A stretch of DNA of 64,000 nt from the NCBI GenBank assembly GCA_025331435.1, contig JAIWNI010000012.1, positions 1-64,000 on the forward strand, read 5' to 3'. The notes beneath the pieces are model-generated. The model made no database searches and was not told the DNA's origin. It worked only from the letters and a program-made list of their open reading frames with translations. A program made the translations under genes and the position numbers. Origin of the DNA: Choanephora cucurbitarum. Its lineage: Eukaryota; Mucoromycota; Mucoromycetes; Mucorales; Choanephoraceae. Below are positions 26,574 to 38,480 of this stretch, in pieces (the stretch's first letter is position 1; every line of letters starts with the position of its first letter).

Positions 26574-29500
26574 ATGGAAGCATTTGCACCACTATCCTTA
26601 GACTTGTTTGCAGAAGCAAATGGAGGATTGGATGAAGATCAGTCCAATTTCTTCTCACTTTCTCAGTTTGATATGGAACTACAACAACAAGCACAAGCTG
26701 CATTACAACAAGAATCATGGCAGGATTTCGATAAATATCTAGCTGTAGACAACCAACTATTTAATGCTGCAACCAATACCGCTAGAAATCAGGAGGCTCA
26801 GCCAATCTTTGTCAACAATGATACAATGCCTGGCAACAATTTTAATGATCAATCTACTATGCTATATGAGCCTCTAGCAAACCTTCTACCACCTTCACAA
26901 GGACAATCAAAAGCTCTCTTTGATCCTAATTGGAACAACAACTCAAACAGTGAGAACAACAACATGAACTTTAAAAACGAATACGCTAGTCCAGAATCAT
27001 TGCCTTACTCGCCTCCACATAACCCACAGCCCAACCCTTCCTTATCTTCTACAAATGGTCAGCCTGATATTGCATTATTTCAGCCAACTGTAGAAGATAA
27101 AACAACTATGAATAGTGCACAAACTCCAACATCTATTTTAGATTCCACAAATTGGAATTCGCCTTCTATAGCACCTCCTTTTGATTCAGCACAAGGTATC
27201 TCAAAAGAAAAGAAAAAGGAAATTGGTTTAACCAATCAAATTTTACTAATTATTTCTATTATAGCAAAAGTACCTATTCAGAGACTGAAAACGAATAGTA
27301 TAATAAACAATGCAGTTAATGCAGCTCTCAATACTTCAACACCGCCTGTAGGTCGTCAACACAAGAAGACAGCACATAACGCTATTGAACGTCGCTATCG
27401 AAATAACATCAATGATCGTATTGCTGAACTAAAAAATGCTGTACCTGCTCTTCTATATGCTAAAGTCAAAGACAATCGCACAGGAAAGCGTGCCCACCGC
27501 GACGACGAAGATGATGAGGGCGAAGATGGGGAAGAGTTTCTTGATGGTGTCGCAGTAGCCACAAAACTCAATAAAGCAACCATCTTAAGAAAAGCAACAG
27601 AATACATCAACCACTTAAAAAAGACAGGTGAAGATATCCGTCGTGAAAACCAAACACTACAACACATCCTTAGTCAACTACCCGGCGGTCAAGATGTCTT
27701 GCAGCAATATCATATGCAAAAGCAACAGCAAGAAAAAGAAACTCGTGAACAACAGTTATTAGAGAGACAAATGCAAAAACAAAAAGAACATCAACGCAAA
27801 CTAGCTAACAGAAAGCGTGCTCGCCATAACAACTCTTCGCATGAGAACTCTGACGAATACGAATCTTCATCAAGTTCTCCTGGCTCATTCGACCCGGTCA
27901 CTCCACCAGCTATGACCAATCGGGTTTTCATGGCTTTATTTATGTGTATCACCTTTTTTTCTACATCCCCTTTGACCACAGGCCCAACATCTGAAAAATA
28001 TCAAGGACATCACCATATCTCCAGAACAGCACCCATTACTGACAACTCGCAACCCACTCAAAGTTTGAACCATGCAAGCAGTGCTTCTGGTTCCTTTTTT
28101 AGCTTGTTTGAATCAAGTGACATATGGTATGCAATTTTCGCTTTTTATTTTTCTGCTATATTAACTCATATCATAAACATAGGTCTATCATTCGAACAGT
28201 TATCTTTGTCGTCTGTATTACTCAACTCGCCTTGCCTTATCTCAAGTCTATGTTTATTGGCTCATCTTTAAAGCTGAAGCGTGTACAGAAATTTAAGCGT
28301 ACAACATCTGTCCGAAAGGAAATCTTAAATAGCACGGTTACACCAGGTGACTTGAAGTGCAGACAAGTTTATAGTTTGCTAGAAAAATCTATCAAGAACC
28401 AAGACGATGATGACCTGCCCTCTAACTCTTTTAGTTTATTCTTCTCTCTTTTGAGAGAGGCTGTTCGTATCTTTTCCCGTCATGTTCTCGGTTACGAAAT
28501 AATGTATGGTGACCAAGATGATGTTTTGCCAGAAGAGGAATGGGCCAAGGTCTGTAGATGGATCAAGCTGAACGAAACAAGATGTGTAGGCGGCTCTTCC
28601 CATAAATCTCGAATGTTTTCTGTTTATAGCTGTCTACGCATGATCAACCTAGTTGATGTACTCGAAGACGACATCCATGATGACATAAATCAAATCCATG
28701 CCCGCGCTTATGCTACTGCTGCTATGCAAATGCTTTTAGCTGTCCCTAGACTTTCGATTGCCGAGAAGCTTTTTAGTTATTTTTGGCAGCATGCAGTAAA
28801 CAGCAGCAAGCATAGTCACCATCAAGATGATGGCGTTCTAGAGGAAAGCAATCTTTGGATGCAGTCTCTTGCTTGGACTGATTCCGAACAGAAATATGAT
28901 TTGACTGAAGAGATACGTCTTTCCCGTGCTTGGTCTGAGGCTATTGAAATTCTACAGAACCAAAATTCGATTCGTGGCGATTCAGGTCATCCAAGCAATC
29001 AACCTATCTTAAGCTTATCTTACACCGCTCCTGTAACAGTTCCTGTTGCCATACTATCAACACTTCATTTACTGGACCATCTATGTACCCAATTCGATCG
29101 TCTAATTAGCAGTTTTACTCTGCGTAGTGAAAGTAGAAATTTGAATAGCAACAGTCGGATAGAAACTGCTTTTGTTGATATCATGTTGCTTGCAGGTCCC
29201 ACATCGGCCGAAAGTGATGACAACACAAATCAACAAAGACTAGCACACTGGCTTAGTACAGTAGGCGCTATTGCTGAAGCTCTCTGGAAGAACGATCTTG
29301 AACAAGTAGAGAAATGGCTTCCCTCTCTTATGCAACGTGTGCCTCGGTCCATGACTTGTAAAGCGGCTACTGTGTCCCAAAAGGCGACTTTGAATCAACT
29401 CGATGAATTAACCAAGAAAACTATGATTCATGTGTTAGTAGGTGCAGCATTGTTGAAGAACACTGATGTTGAAAAGCAAAAGCAAGGACTTGTCGAGCTT

Positions 29501-29971
29501 GAAAATGCCGAAGCACTTCGTTCAGTCACTCGAAAGCTTCAAAATAAGTTACGCTCTGCTAATATTGGATATGAAGATGAAGAAGCAAGTTTGGAATGTA
29601 CTGCTATGGCTTTCGCAGAATTTGTTGTTTCTTTCGTCAGTCTCGAATCCTGGATTAATGCAATGACCTTAGATATTTCTCCAGAAAAAGAGATTCTTAT
29701 AGATGAAGAGATTCGTGAAGCTACATTAAACTTGCGACGTATGATTCGATTCCCTTGTTTACAGACATTGAGTCAAAACCAGTTTATTATCGATCGCCTC
29801 AGCCGTCTTGGTAGGTTCATTGCTCAAAATTCTGGAGATGCAGATTCAGCATGCGATCTATCTGATTCAGAAGACTTGAACCATCTCTTGACTGAAGAAA
29901 AGATGAATAACCGTCAACTATGCATAAAAAAAGCCGATAAAGCGCATTCCATTCTACATGGCTTGGCGTAA
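26574..29971 (+). CDS. sre1: Sterol regulatory element-binding protein (SREBP/Sre1)
   Basis: Membrane-anchored bHLH-zipper transcription factor; in fungi these respond to sterol and oxygen limitation after proteolytic release. Three exons: 26574-27195, 27265-28126 and 28183-29971, giving 1090 residues. The N-terminal 235 residues are Gln/Asn/Pro-rich (activation region). The bHLH spans about 240-326 and has the SREBP-specific tyrosine in AIERRYRNNINDRIAELK. Its loop is enlarged by an acidic insert (RDDEDDEGEDGEEFLDG) before LNKATILRKATEYINHLK; a Gln-rich coiled coil follows. Two hydrophobic segments at about 424-440 (VFMALFMCITFF) and 496-515 (IIRTVIFVVCITQLALPYL) flank a luminal loop. The 575-residue C-terminal part is the regulatory domain. 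Both introns can be read through without a stop; see findings. Confidence 0.95.
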
Positions 29972-30851
29972 AACTATCTTACTACCCTTTCTCTCGATTC
30001 TCCACAAAAAGTCCATTTATTTGAGTCATCTTCTTTTTTTTTTATATTATACATAATCCATATAAATACAACCGTTTATTTGCTTTTTTTTTCATTTACT
30101 TATTCGATGTTTAACTTTACTTATATTTATAAGTCTATCATGTGTTAGGTGATTCTATTCATTAGCTGTTTAGTGTGCTGGAAATTGTGTAGGTACAAAT
30201 GCTCGTAGTTCATTCATGATTGATCTACATTAATTCACTCTTTCTGGTGAAAGGACAAATCTCACCTGACGCAAACTGGTTTGACAAGTTTGCGATCACA
30301 CAATAGAACGATGTTTAACTTTCCACAATTGGTATCTACAGGAGTAAAAACAACAAGCTTGCGTTGAAGTAATAAGGAGCAACTATCCCTATATGGAAAA
30401 TGTATCACATTAGTTTTTGTGAAATGTACAAACATGGACTTGAACTTCGTTAGGAAATACAAGTAGTTCATTTGCTTTTTTGATCACAAGGAAAAGGTGC
30501 ATTGTTGCTGCTAAACTGATTGTTAGAGTCATACTCCATTTATATTTTACAAATTACTTGCTTCTTCAATTTGACATCTAACAAGGTTCAAACACAGATA
30601 AATCAGTTCAGAAGCATGGTACCAGGTTTTGGTCTTGATTCATATAACAGATCTTGATTGACAAAACACTCTTTATTCTTGTTCATCTGTTTGACCAAGT
30701 AAGCTATTGATTTGATCTGACTCATGCTTAGCTTCGTTTCAAGTAAGCGTTGACGAAAAGAAAATGAGAAATATATCAATTAGCTTTCTGTTTATACTAC
30801 AAATTTACTTTATTCACTTAAAATACATTTACAAAAAATGACAACACTAAA
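29972..30851. other. Convergent 3' region of SREBP and the kinase
   Basis: The SREBP (+) and Kin4-like kinase (-) genes end towards each other here. The sequence is AT-rich with poly(A)-signal-like TTTATTT/AATAAA motifs. I see no coding potential in it. Confidence 0.5.
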
Positions 30852-33627
30852 TTAGCTATCGCTTTTGGATAAGTTAAAGTTTGTGTTTCGAATAACATCT
30901 CCAAAGTGTAACAGACTCAATAGTTTTTGCCCAACAAACTGATATCCTGACAAATTGCCTTCTGAAAGACACTGAATGTCGACGCTAAAAAGCCCTGAAA
31001 GATTCTCAAATCGACAGATCTCGACGGAAAATTGTATTTCGCTTCCATCATCGATGCTATGATGAGCATAAATTGGCTGTGAAAGTCCAAGGTCGTTGCA
31101 ACTGACTGACAAATGATTCAGTTTGTCTTTGATTTCGTTATGCTGAGGCTCAGCTGGACGAGTGCAAAGTAATCTATAGCCACTGATGTTCTCGACTTCG
31201 ATACCAAGGATCAACAGCACTTTTGTAATTTCCAACAAGACATCCATAGGAGGCTTGGAAGTGAGTACAGATCGATTCATGGGGCCAGTATGAACACGTA
31301 GTTCTAATTCATCTGGTTTACTCCAAGTTCTCTTCTCATTTGGCTCTTGTTCAAGTTGCGATGTATTGTTCAAATTGTCATGCTTTGAGCTTTCTTCAAA
31401 TGGTGTAGCAACAGCAATAACACAGGGCTCCTCGGCTATCTTGTCAATTTTGGTGAGTGGGCGAGTGTTTCTTTGGCCTGTCTTGTTTTTGATTCTTGTC
31501 TTTTTCTGACTGACTTTTGTCTTATCATCATCTATAGGATCTAATTGGTATTGTCATAATTAGTTGTTGATGCGAATTCTAGCATGCTCAGATAACCTTA
31601 CTTTTTCCTTGAGTTTTGTGTTTCTTTAGCCATGAAATGAGTCTCTCACTCTTGGACTGTTCAATTAAAAGCGGCGGTGCAATGGGTGCAGTTGCTTCTT
31701 TTGTCGAATTGCGATGAATCATATGCTGCCATGAATTACGACTCTTGTTGGTTGGCTTTTCATCACTTATTGGTTTAATTGAAGGGATGCTTGAGCTGAC
31801 TGATCGTCTCTTTACAGTGGAAAGCAATCTTGCTCTCAATGACAACTGTTGAAGTTGTGAGGTTTCGCTTAAATTTTGTTTAGACAAAACATCATCATAT
31901 GCCTTTTGATCTTCTTCTTCTGCTGCTTTTGAGCTCGACAGCTCTCTTGCTGTCACTCTGTTTTCAACGTTTGCCGCAAATGTCTTATGTGTAGATTCTG
32001 TCTGTAGTTCTATTTCATTCTTTTCAACAGGCGAGGCTAATTCCTCTTCTGTCTTTTGTTGATCTTCATTCAAAGGCAATGGTATCTGCACAGCCATGAT
32101 CTCGCTACTGATACTAAGTCCGTCTTGTGGCTGACAGTGAATTTCTTTATCATCCTCTTTCGTGCATGAAGAAGAGTATATATAAGATGAAGATGTACTA
32201 GAATAGGGCTCATGATCGCTCTGATCATGTCCTTCTCCAGATAGCGTAGAGCAGCGTTCAGTTAGGATATCAAGATGGGTAGTTGACTCAATGCCTTCGA
32301 GCAACTGCATCCTTCTGTTTTTAGCTTCTTCTTCAAACGATCTAATGCTCTTGGAAGCTTCCTCTCTGTAATCTTCTAACCAAGGATGACACATGATTGT
32401 CTCTAAATCGCATCGTTCACTAGGATCAGGCACAAGCATTTGGCTGATGATATCTTTGGCATCGTGAGACAAGTGTTGAGGATATTTAGGTTTGTGCGAC
32501 ATAATGTAACGATAAAGACGCCCAATATTGTCGCCGTTAGGGTTTTTGACATCATCATCAAAGGGCAAGTAACCGCAAAGCATTGCATAAAGGATGATAC
32601 CACAAGACCATATGTCAACACTGGTGCCAACATAGAGTCTTCCTGTCATCACAAGCTCAGGAGCTGCATACACTGGCGATCCACATGATGTCGACATCAA
32701 ATTGCCAGTTGTTGATGTGAATTGATTGGCAAAACCAAAATCAGTAACAATTATATTGCGCTGGTGATCTAATAGGATGTTTTCCTATTTCACTTGTTTA
32801 TCCTCTGAAACTAACAAAGAGGCAAACGCACTTACCAATTTTAGATCACGATGAACTATATTTTTCTTATGCATATAATAAACACTGCTTATCAATTGAG
32901 CAAACAGTCGGCGTGCCTCATCTTCTTTTAGGTAACGCTCCTTATAAATATATTCAAACAGCTCGCCACCTAGTACCTTTTAGGTTTAAAAAATGATCGA
33001 GTGGTAGCAGAATATGTTTACCTGGAGCATACTCAAGAACCATGCCAATGCTACTGCTTGTCTCATTAACACTGAGTAGTTTCACAATATAAGGATGATT
33101 CAAAGTCTATAAAAGCATGTGATTTCTGTTTGTTTAGTCTTCTTTTGTTTTCATACAGGAAAACCTCATTTACCTTCAGGATATTGATTTCCGTTTGGAT
33201 TTTATCAAGCTGAGAAGAATCAATATTCTCTCTTTTCACTAATTTGATAGCTACCTAAACAATAAATCAGTTTTTGATAATGTGTAACTTTTGCCCAACT
33301 TTGTCTTACAATCTGTCCAGTCTGAATGTGCCTTGCAAGTTTTACTTTTCCAAATTCACCTACTCCAATTGTCTTCAGAAGCAGAAATGGACCCAATCTA
33401 GATATCCTTTTCTTCTTGTAAGCGTTTTTTGAGTATGGGTAGTGTTTATGGGAAACTATTGTCTTTGTGTCTCGACGTGTGTTCATATCGTCTTGTTCAT
33501 CATCACTAAATTCTTGGAGTAGGAACTTGTTGTCAACCTCTTGAACATTAGGTGGTAAATCCTCTAAAGGAGTAAATATTTGATCATCAACCAGACTTTT
33601 AAGTGGCTGTATTACTTTTAATGACAT
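30852..33627 (-). CDS. Kin4-like Ser/Thr kinase with C-terminal KA1 domain
   Basis: CAMK/AMPK-related protein kinase. Six exons: 33627-33310, 33254-33174, 33106-33022, 32969-32836, 32784-31602 and 31540-30852, giving 829 residues. The Gly loop is GVGEFGKV (88-95), with catalytic Lys in VAIK, the HRD loop IVHRDLKL (H201), DFG at 221-223 (VTDFGFAN) and activation segment [14 protein letters not shown]. The sequence [20 protein letters not shown], with an insert [17 protein letters not shown], resembles yeast Kin4/Frk1 (spindle position checkpoint). The middle 350 residues are disordered and Ser/Glu-rich. The last 130 residues ([20 protein letters not shown] ... VQFSVEIC-like [20 protein letters not shown]) form a KA1 membrane-binding or autoinhibitory domain. 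The start at 33627 is preferred; an in-frame upstream ATG at 33738 adds a hydrophobic stretch that is probably leader. Confidence 0.92.
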
Positions 33628-35409
33628 TGATTTGTGCAGCTGAAAAGGAGATGTGGAAAACGAAAGAAAAAAGAGAAAAAGAGATGCAGGAAAAGAAAGT
33701 AAGTTTATATGAAATGTAATGGCGCTGAACCTTGCCAATTTAGCTAAAACAAAACAAAACGTTTTTCTCCCCTTTTGTTATTATGATTTCGGATTGTAGA
33801 TGCCCGTTTGATGATATACAAAAAGCGGGAAAGGGTAGTACAGCTATAACCAACATCCGAATTAAGTAAATGTTTAATGCTCGTCTAGTAAAATGCTTTC
33901 TCTTTCTTCTGTATGTAGGATTTGGCATTATCAAACATATTTGCGAATCAGAAAGAAAAGCGATAGAAAGATGCATTTACTGTTATTTTGTTTCAGTCTA
34001 AAAATTCTGTTTCTATCAGTCTTTCTTGTTTTGTATAGAAGAAAAAATCATGTTACTGTTTTTTATTGATTTAGGTACTTTGTGAGACATGTCTGCAAGT
34101 TTGGTACCACTATTAGTTGATGAGCGCTTTAGTCTTTTTTTTTTTCAGGTGAAAGCTTCAGAAAACTTTGTTTGTGGAACCCGTCAAAATGGTCTTTTAA
34201 ATACCCTCACTTCATTTAGCTTTAGGAAACGAACTGCAAAGATGAAGGCCTGATTAGATGGAATAGCAAACTAAAATTAAACGGAAGCATAGTATACTAT
34301 CTTTGTACTCAAAAGTGAATGCATGTATTGACTCGAACATTTGGATAAAGTACCAAATGATTCCAGAGAAGAAGGGAGACTGAAATATCAAGACCTCAAA
34401 AGAAATTTAACACAACCAGTTGTTTGCCATTCACTCATGAAGCAAGCCTATAGAGTGTTTGCAAAAGCGTTGTTAGTTGGAGATTTTATACTCTATGTTT
34501 ACCTTTCGGGTTGCCTTTCTAGTCAATGGAAACACTTACATCATAAGTTAGAATACACCCAAAAAAAATTGCATACATCTATTTTGTAGGCTTGCAATGA
34601 ACAGTTTTTTTCTCTCTCTGAATACTATCTTTCTTGTTGATCGAGTCATCTTATTGTTCCGTCTAAGGTTAATCCATATTCTAAGCATGGTTAGATTGAA
34701 ACAACTATAGCTACAATAATTCATGGCCAGTGCGCAAAAAGTCTCAAAACATATCCAAAACATCTCTATGTTTTTTTTCTTACTAATTACACTGTGTTTA
34801 AATATATATTTGGGTGCAGTCAACTCATAAGCATAGTTGGTCAATAGTCTTAATACAAAAAAAAACATAGTTGGTCAATAGTGACAATACCTTACTTCAG
34901 CTCACTATTTTGTTATCAAATCAATAGTACTTTTACGTTTTTACTTGGCAGCATGCATCATAGCAACCAGTCTATAGCCATTACACGGTTGAAAGCCCAG
35001 ATATTACTTAATTTTTTTTATTGACCCTTCAAAAAGCTTGTTTGGGTTACGATGTGAAAGATCCAAATATAAAGCAAGCTTTGGTTGTCTTAGATCACTC
35101 TTTCAGAAACAAACCCTTCAGTTTAACCTATTTCAACATTTCTCTTCTTTACTGAATCGCCAGCTACTCACAGAGCAGAAAAATAAAAAATAAATGTGTA
35201 TTAAAGAACATACTTTGTCTTGCAGAGCGATAAATACCATTGTCTTTTAGTTTGTATGTCTAATAACCTTTTCTTTTTTTTTTGACATAAAGCAAGCGCA
35301 GGTAGAAATTACCGGGAAAATTATTCGCTGTTGTTGTTTATCTAGAGAGTCTGTATCATATTTTTGATTATTTTTTTTTCTTTTCCTTTTGTGCTTTTTT
35401 TCTTTGATT
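33628..35409. other. Divergent promoter region, kinase and NRK
   Basis: About 1.8 kb between divergent start codons. It holds a 17-bp direct repeat (34832-34848 and 34866-34882) and several poly-T tracts. No coding sequence recognised. Confidence 0.5.
34832..34882. repeat. 17-bp direct repeat, two copies
   Basis: CATAGTTGGTCAATAGT occurs at 34832-34848 and again at 34866-34882, a 34-bp period. It is short and probably a local duplication by slippage across the intervening A run. Confidence 0.8.
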
Positions 35410-36265
35410 ATGGTCAAACCACAAGTTGTTACAATTGGTATTAGGTAAACACAAAATGCACATAAAGAAATCAACGATTCTGAATATTTGCAATAGTGGT
35501 GCTTCTTGTTCTGGAAAAACAGTAAGCTCTAAAACAAGTCTTATTTGTATTCTAATTTTTGATCAATAGACTTTAGCATTATTATTAAAAAAACTATTGA
35601 AAAATGTTATTACTATAAACCAAGACGAATTCTACAAGGTAATTCATCATTTGTTAAGAAAGAACAGGACATGTATTAAACAATCATAGCCTGATGAACT
35701 TATTCCAAAAGATGAAGAAACAGGTTTGGCAAATTGGGATTCGCCTGCTGCTGTCGATTTTGACAGATTAAATGAAGCCATTCTCAGAGCAAAAGCAGAC
35801 CCTTTCCAGCTGCTAGCTCAACCGGAAAAGCCATTGCAGAACAATCATCATGGGTCTGACCTGTTAAGCCTGCAAGATTTTTGTCATCTGTATGACTCAC
35901 TTGATAACCTCAAAGACATTGTTTTTGTGATTGTTGAAGGGTTCTTGTTGTTTTGCGATCAACGTGTCTGTTCCAACCTGGATAACAAGTTTTTCTGCAA
36001 TGCATCCAAAGAAGTCTTGAAGGAAAGAAGAGAGAGCAGAGCTGGCTATGTTACCTTGCAGGGATATTGGGTTGATCCACCAGGCTATTTTGATCAAATT
36101 GTATGGCCACAGTTCTTGAAATGGAATCGTCATATTCTAGATAGCGAGCAGCGAGATCCTGATGTTTTGTTGATACCAACAGATACTACATCAGCTAGAG
36201 ACATGACTTCTTTTGCCATTCATATGTTAGAAAAGAAGTATGCAACTTGCAATGGATTTAGCTAG
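35410..36265 (+). CDS. NRK1: Nicotinamide riboside kinase
   Basis: Phosphorylates nicotinamide riboside to NMN in NAD salvage. Four exons: 35410-35444, 35497-35521 (25 nt), 35570-35638 and 35690-36265, giving 234 residues, close to fungal Nrk1. Walker A is GASCSGKT at residues 13-20, encoded mainly by the 25-nt second exon and joined AG|T. NQDEFYK supplies the conserved substrate-side Asp. LANWDSPAAVDFDRL matches the family's NWD region. IVFVIVEGFLLFCD is the Walker B-like strand, and later VCREWC-like positions are replaced by KEVLKERRESRAGYVTLQGY with WVDPPGYFDQIVWP, characteristic of NRKs. All phases fit. Confident call; the two very short first exons would be missed by simple gene finders. 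Confidence 0.95.
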
Positions 36266-36530
36266 ATGTATATGCATTAATGCAATAGACAAGATTAGGA
36301 TAGATAAAAAAGACCAATAAACTACTGAACATCTATAGGGCCCAAATAAGTCTTGCATAATAAACAAAGGAATAAGCAAATGAGCCAATTAAAACGCTTA
36401 CGGACTTTCAATGCGCATCATTTTTTGGGGGGTCAGATTGCTAGAGGAAGACAGGAGACAGACCTAATGCCCAATACCGGTGAAATTGACAATCCTTCTT
36501 TTCCATCCTCGTGGGCTTTAATCAACAAAG
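36266..36530. other. Probable promoter and leader of RPL11
   Basis: 265 bp between the NRK stop codon and the proposed RPL11 start. It contains a G run (36427-36432) and a pyrimidine-rich segment (CTTCTTTTCCATC) near 36496-36508, common upstream of ribosomal protein start codons. Confidence 0.4.
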
Positions 36531-37479
36531 ATGGTAATGTTGATCTAACAATGGGCATAAAGAGAAACAAGAAGTAGGCAGAGAGAGGGACAGGCATGGC
36601 AGACAAGACAAATAGATGGATGGATGGATGAATGAATCGATTTTCAGTTGGATTAAACAAAGACAGCCAAAAAAAAAATAATATTGGTTTTCCCTAAAAG
36701 AAAAAAAAAAAAGAGCGAATGAACCCAAGCAGTACTCTCAAGCTAATCTCACCAGAAACGAAAGCAACTCTTCCAAATCCAGTTCTGGCTTCTCTTTTGA
36801 TCCAATGTAGCCTACAACTCAAAAGCACATGTTTAGATGAACCGATGCCATCTAATGAAAACTGCCATGTTTCCCCTCCTGCGTTCTCTTTATGAGCAAG
36901 AGATAGTTTTGAGACTTGAGAAGCTAACGATCTCATTTGTTGTAGAGTGCTGAACAAAAGACTGCTGTCAACCCCATGAGAAACCTCCAAATTGAAAAGT
37001 TGGTTCTCAACATCTGTGTTGGTGAATCTGGTGATAGATTGACTCGTGCTGCTAAGGTTCTTGAACAATTGACTGGTCAAACCCCCGTCTACTCCAAGGC
37101 TCGTTACACTGTCCGTACCTTCTCTATCCGTCGTAACGAAAAGATCTCTGTTCACGTTACTGTCCGTGGTCCCAAGGCCGAAGAAATCCTTGAACGTGGT
37201 TTGAAGGTTAAGGAATACGAACTTAAGGCTCGTAACTTCTCTCAAACCGGTAACTTCGGTTTCGGTATTGATGAACACATTGATTTGGGTATCAAGTACG
37301 ATCCTTCCATTGGTATCTACGGTATGGACTACTACGTTGTCATGGGTCGCCCTGGTAACCGTGTCTCTCGCAGAAAGCACTGTAAGGCCAAGGTTGGTGT
37401 CACTCACCGTATCAAGAAGGAAGAAACCCAAGAATGGTTCAAGAACCGTTTCGATGGTGTCATCTCCAACAAGAACTAA
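36531..37479 (+). CDS. RPL11: 60S ribosomal protein L11 (uL5)
   Basis: Large-subunit ribosomal protein that contacts 5S rRNA at the central protuberance. The main exon 36946-37479 starts [20 protein letters not shown] and runs to ...GVISNKN. It matches eukaryotic L11 throughout ([60 protein letters not shown]). The mature protein should begin Met-Ser-Ala. A TTGTTGTAG acceptor sits immediately before the Ser codon, so the ATG must lie in an earlier exon. The only ATG directly followed by a GT upstream is ATG|GTAATG at 36531, giving a 3-nt coding exon, a 412-nt intron (36534-36945) and 178 residues. The main exon is certain; the start exon is an inference (about 0.6). Codon use is strongly biased. 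Confidence 0.92.
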
Positions 37480-37661
37480 GCGGTTTCTTTTTTCTAAAAT
37501 AAAATCTGTCGTTTGTTTTTGTCTATTTGCAGCACAAGTCAACTTTTGTTTCTACTATGTTATTTTGTTTCAATTGTTTATAGGAAGGAGAGAGAGTATT
37601 TATAAGAGAAATAGGATAGGATAAATAAGAGAGAAATAAATAGTGCTTGTAGTATCACTTC

Positions 37662-38480
37662 TTAGACTTTCTGTGCAAAATGCTGCATTTTGCGGTAATT
37701 GATAAACTTTCGCAATTGAATCTGAATGATACCTAAATCGAGACAAAGAAAGATGAGTTATCAGTTTTGTTGTCTTCAAACAGATGATTTACCATAGAAC
37801 CAATATATATGAAGAGGGTAGATGACTAAGGCAATAATCCACATGAATTCAATACGGTGATATCTCTTTAGATTGACCATCATCCATGCATGAGCCACTA
37901 AGCGCAAAACAAAGAAAGTGGTGCCAAACAGAAGATCTGAACGCCATTCATGTACCATTGATCCAGCAGCCAGAATTAATGTAGGTAATTCCAAAATTGA
38001 ACTTACAGTGAATAAAGAGGAGATCTGTAGGCGCATAAAACAAGTCAAGAGAACGATATAGAATAGATGATGAATCCATCCTGTCATCAGCGTAATACGC
38101 TTCCTGTAGTAGATGCAGCCAAGTACTAAGTCCAAAATGAGATAGGTAATAAAAAAGCAGACAAAAGCAGTATGAAATTGACTATCAGTAGACAGTAGTT
38201 GCATATTCAGATCAGCGCAGAAAAATTGGATCACAAATGGGATCGAAACAACTGTGCAAATCAAGCTACTGATAAGCGTCAAAATCCAGCTTGTCTGTTT
38301 CTCTCTTGTCTTTTCGTGTGAACCATTCTTACAGATATGGTAACGAAATGTGTAGAAGCCTGATACAAAGACCAAGGCACTAAAAGCAAAGGAGTATTGG
38401 ACTGTTGATTGACCGAATATTTGGCTTAATTCTAGCATTGTCATTTCTAAAAATGAAGAAAGAAGAGACAAGAAGATCAT
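37662..38480 (-). CDS. TLC-like multi-pass membrane protein
   Basis: Two exons, 38480-37793 and 37732-37662, joined G|GT, give 252 residues. Six to seven hydrophobic segments span most of the protein. The segment FFITYLILDLVLGCIYYRKR followed by TLMTGWIHHLFYIVLL carries the GWxHH arrangement seen in TLC-domain proteins (TRAM/LAG1/CLN8, TMEM56-like). The short last exon adds a basic cytoplasmic tail (LRKFINYRKMQHFAQK). A second in-frame ATG at 38444 (MTMLELSQIF) could be the true start. A role in ER or plasma membrane lipid homeostasis is possible but not shown by the sequence. It converges on RPL11. Confidence 0.7.

Noticed and set aside
33628..33738. N-terminal extension of the Kin4-like kinase
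   Set aside because: The in-frame upstream ATG adds a hydrophobic stretch not expected in this kinase family. The ATG at 33627 fits better; the extension is probably leader sequence.
36694..37542. 282-codon minus-strand frame
   Set aside because: Antisense of RPL11; biased codons leave the opposite strand open.
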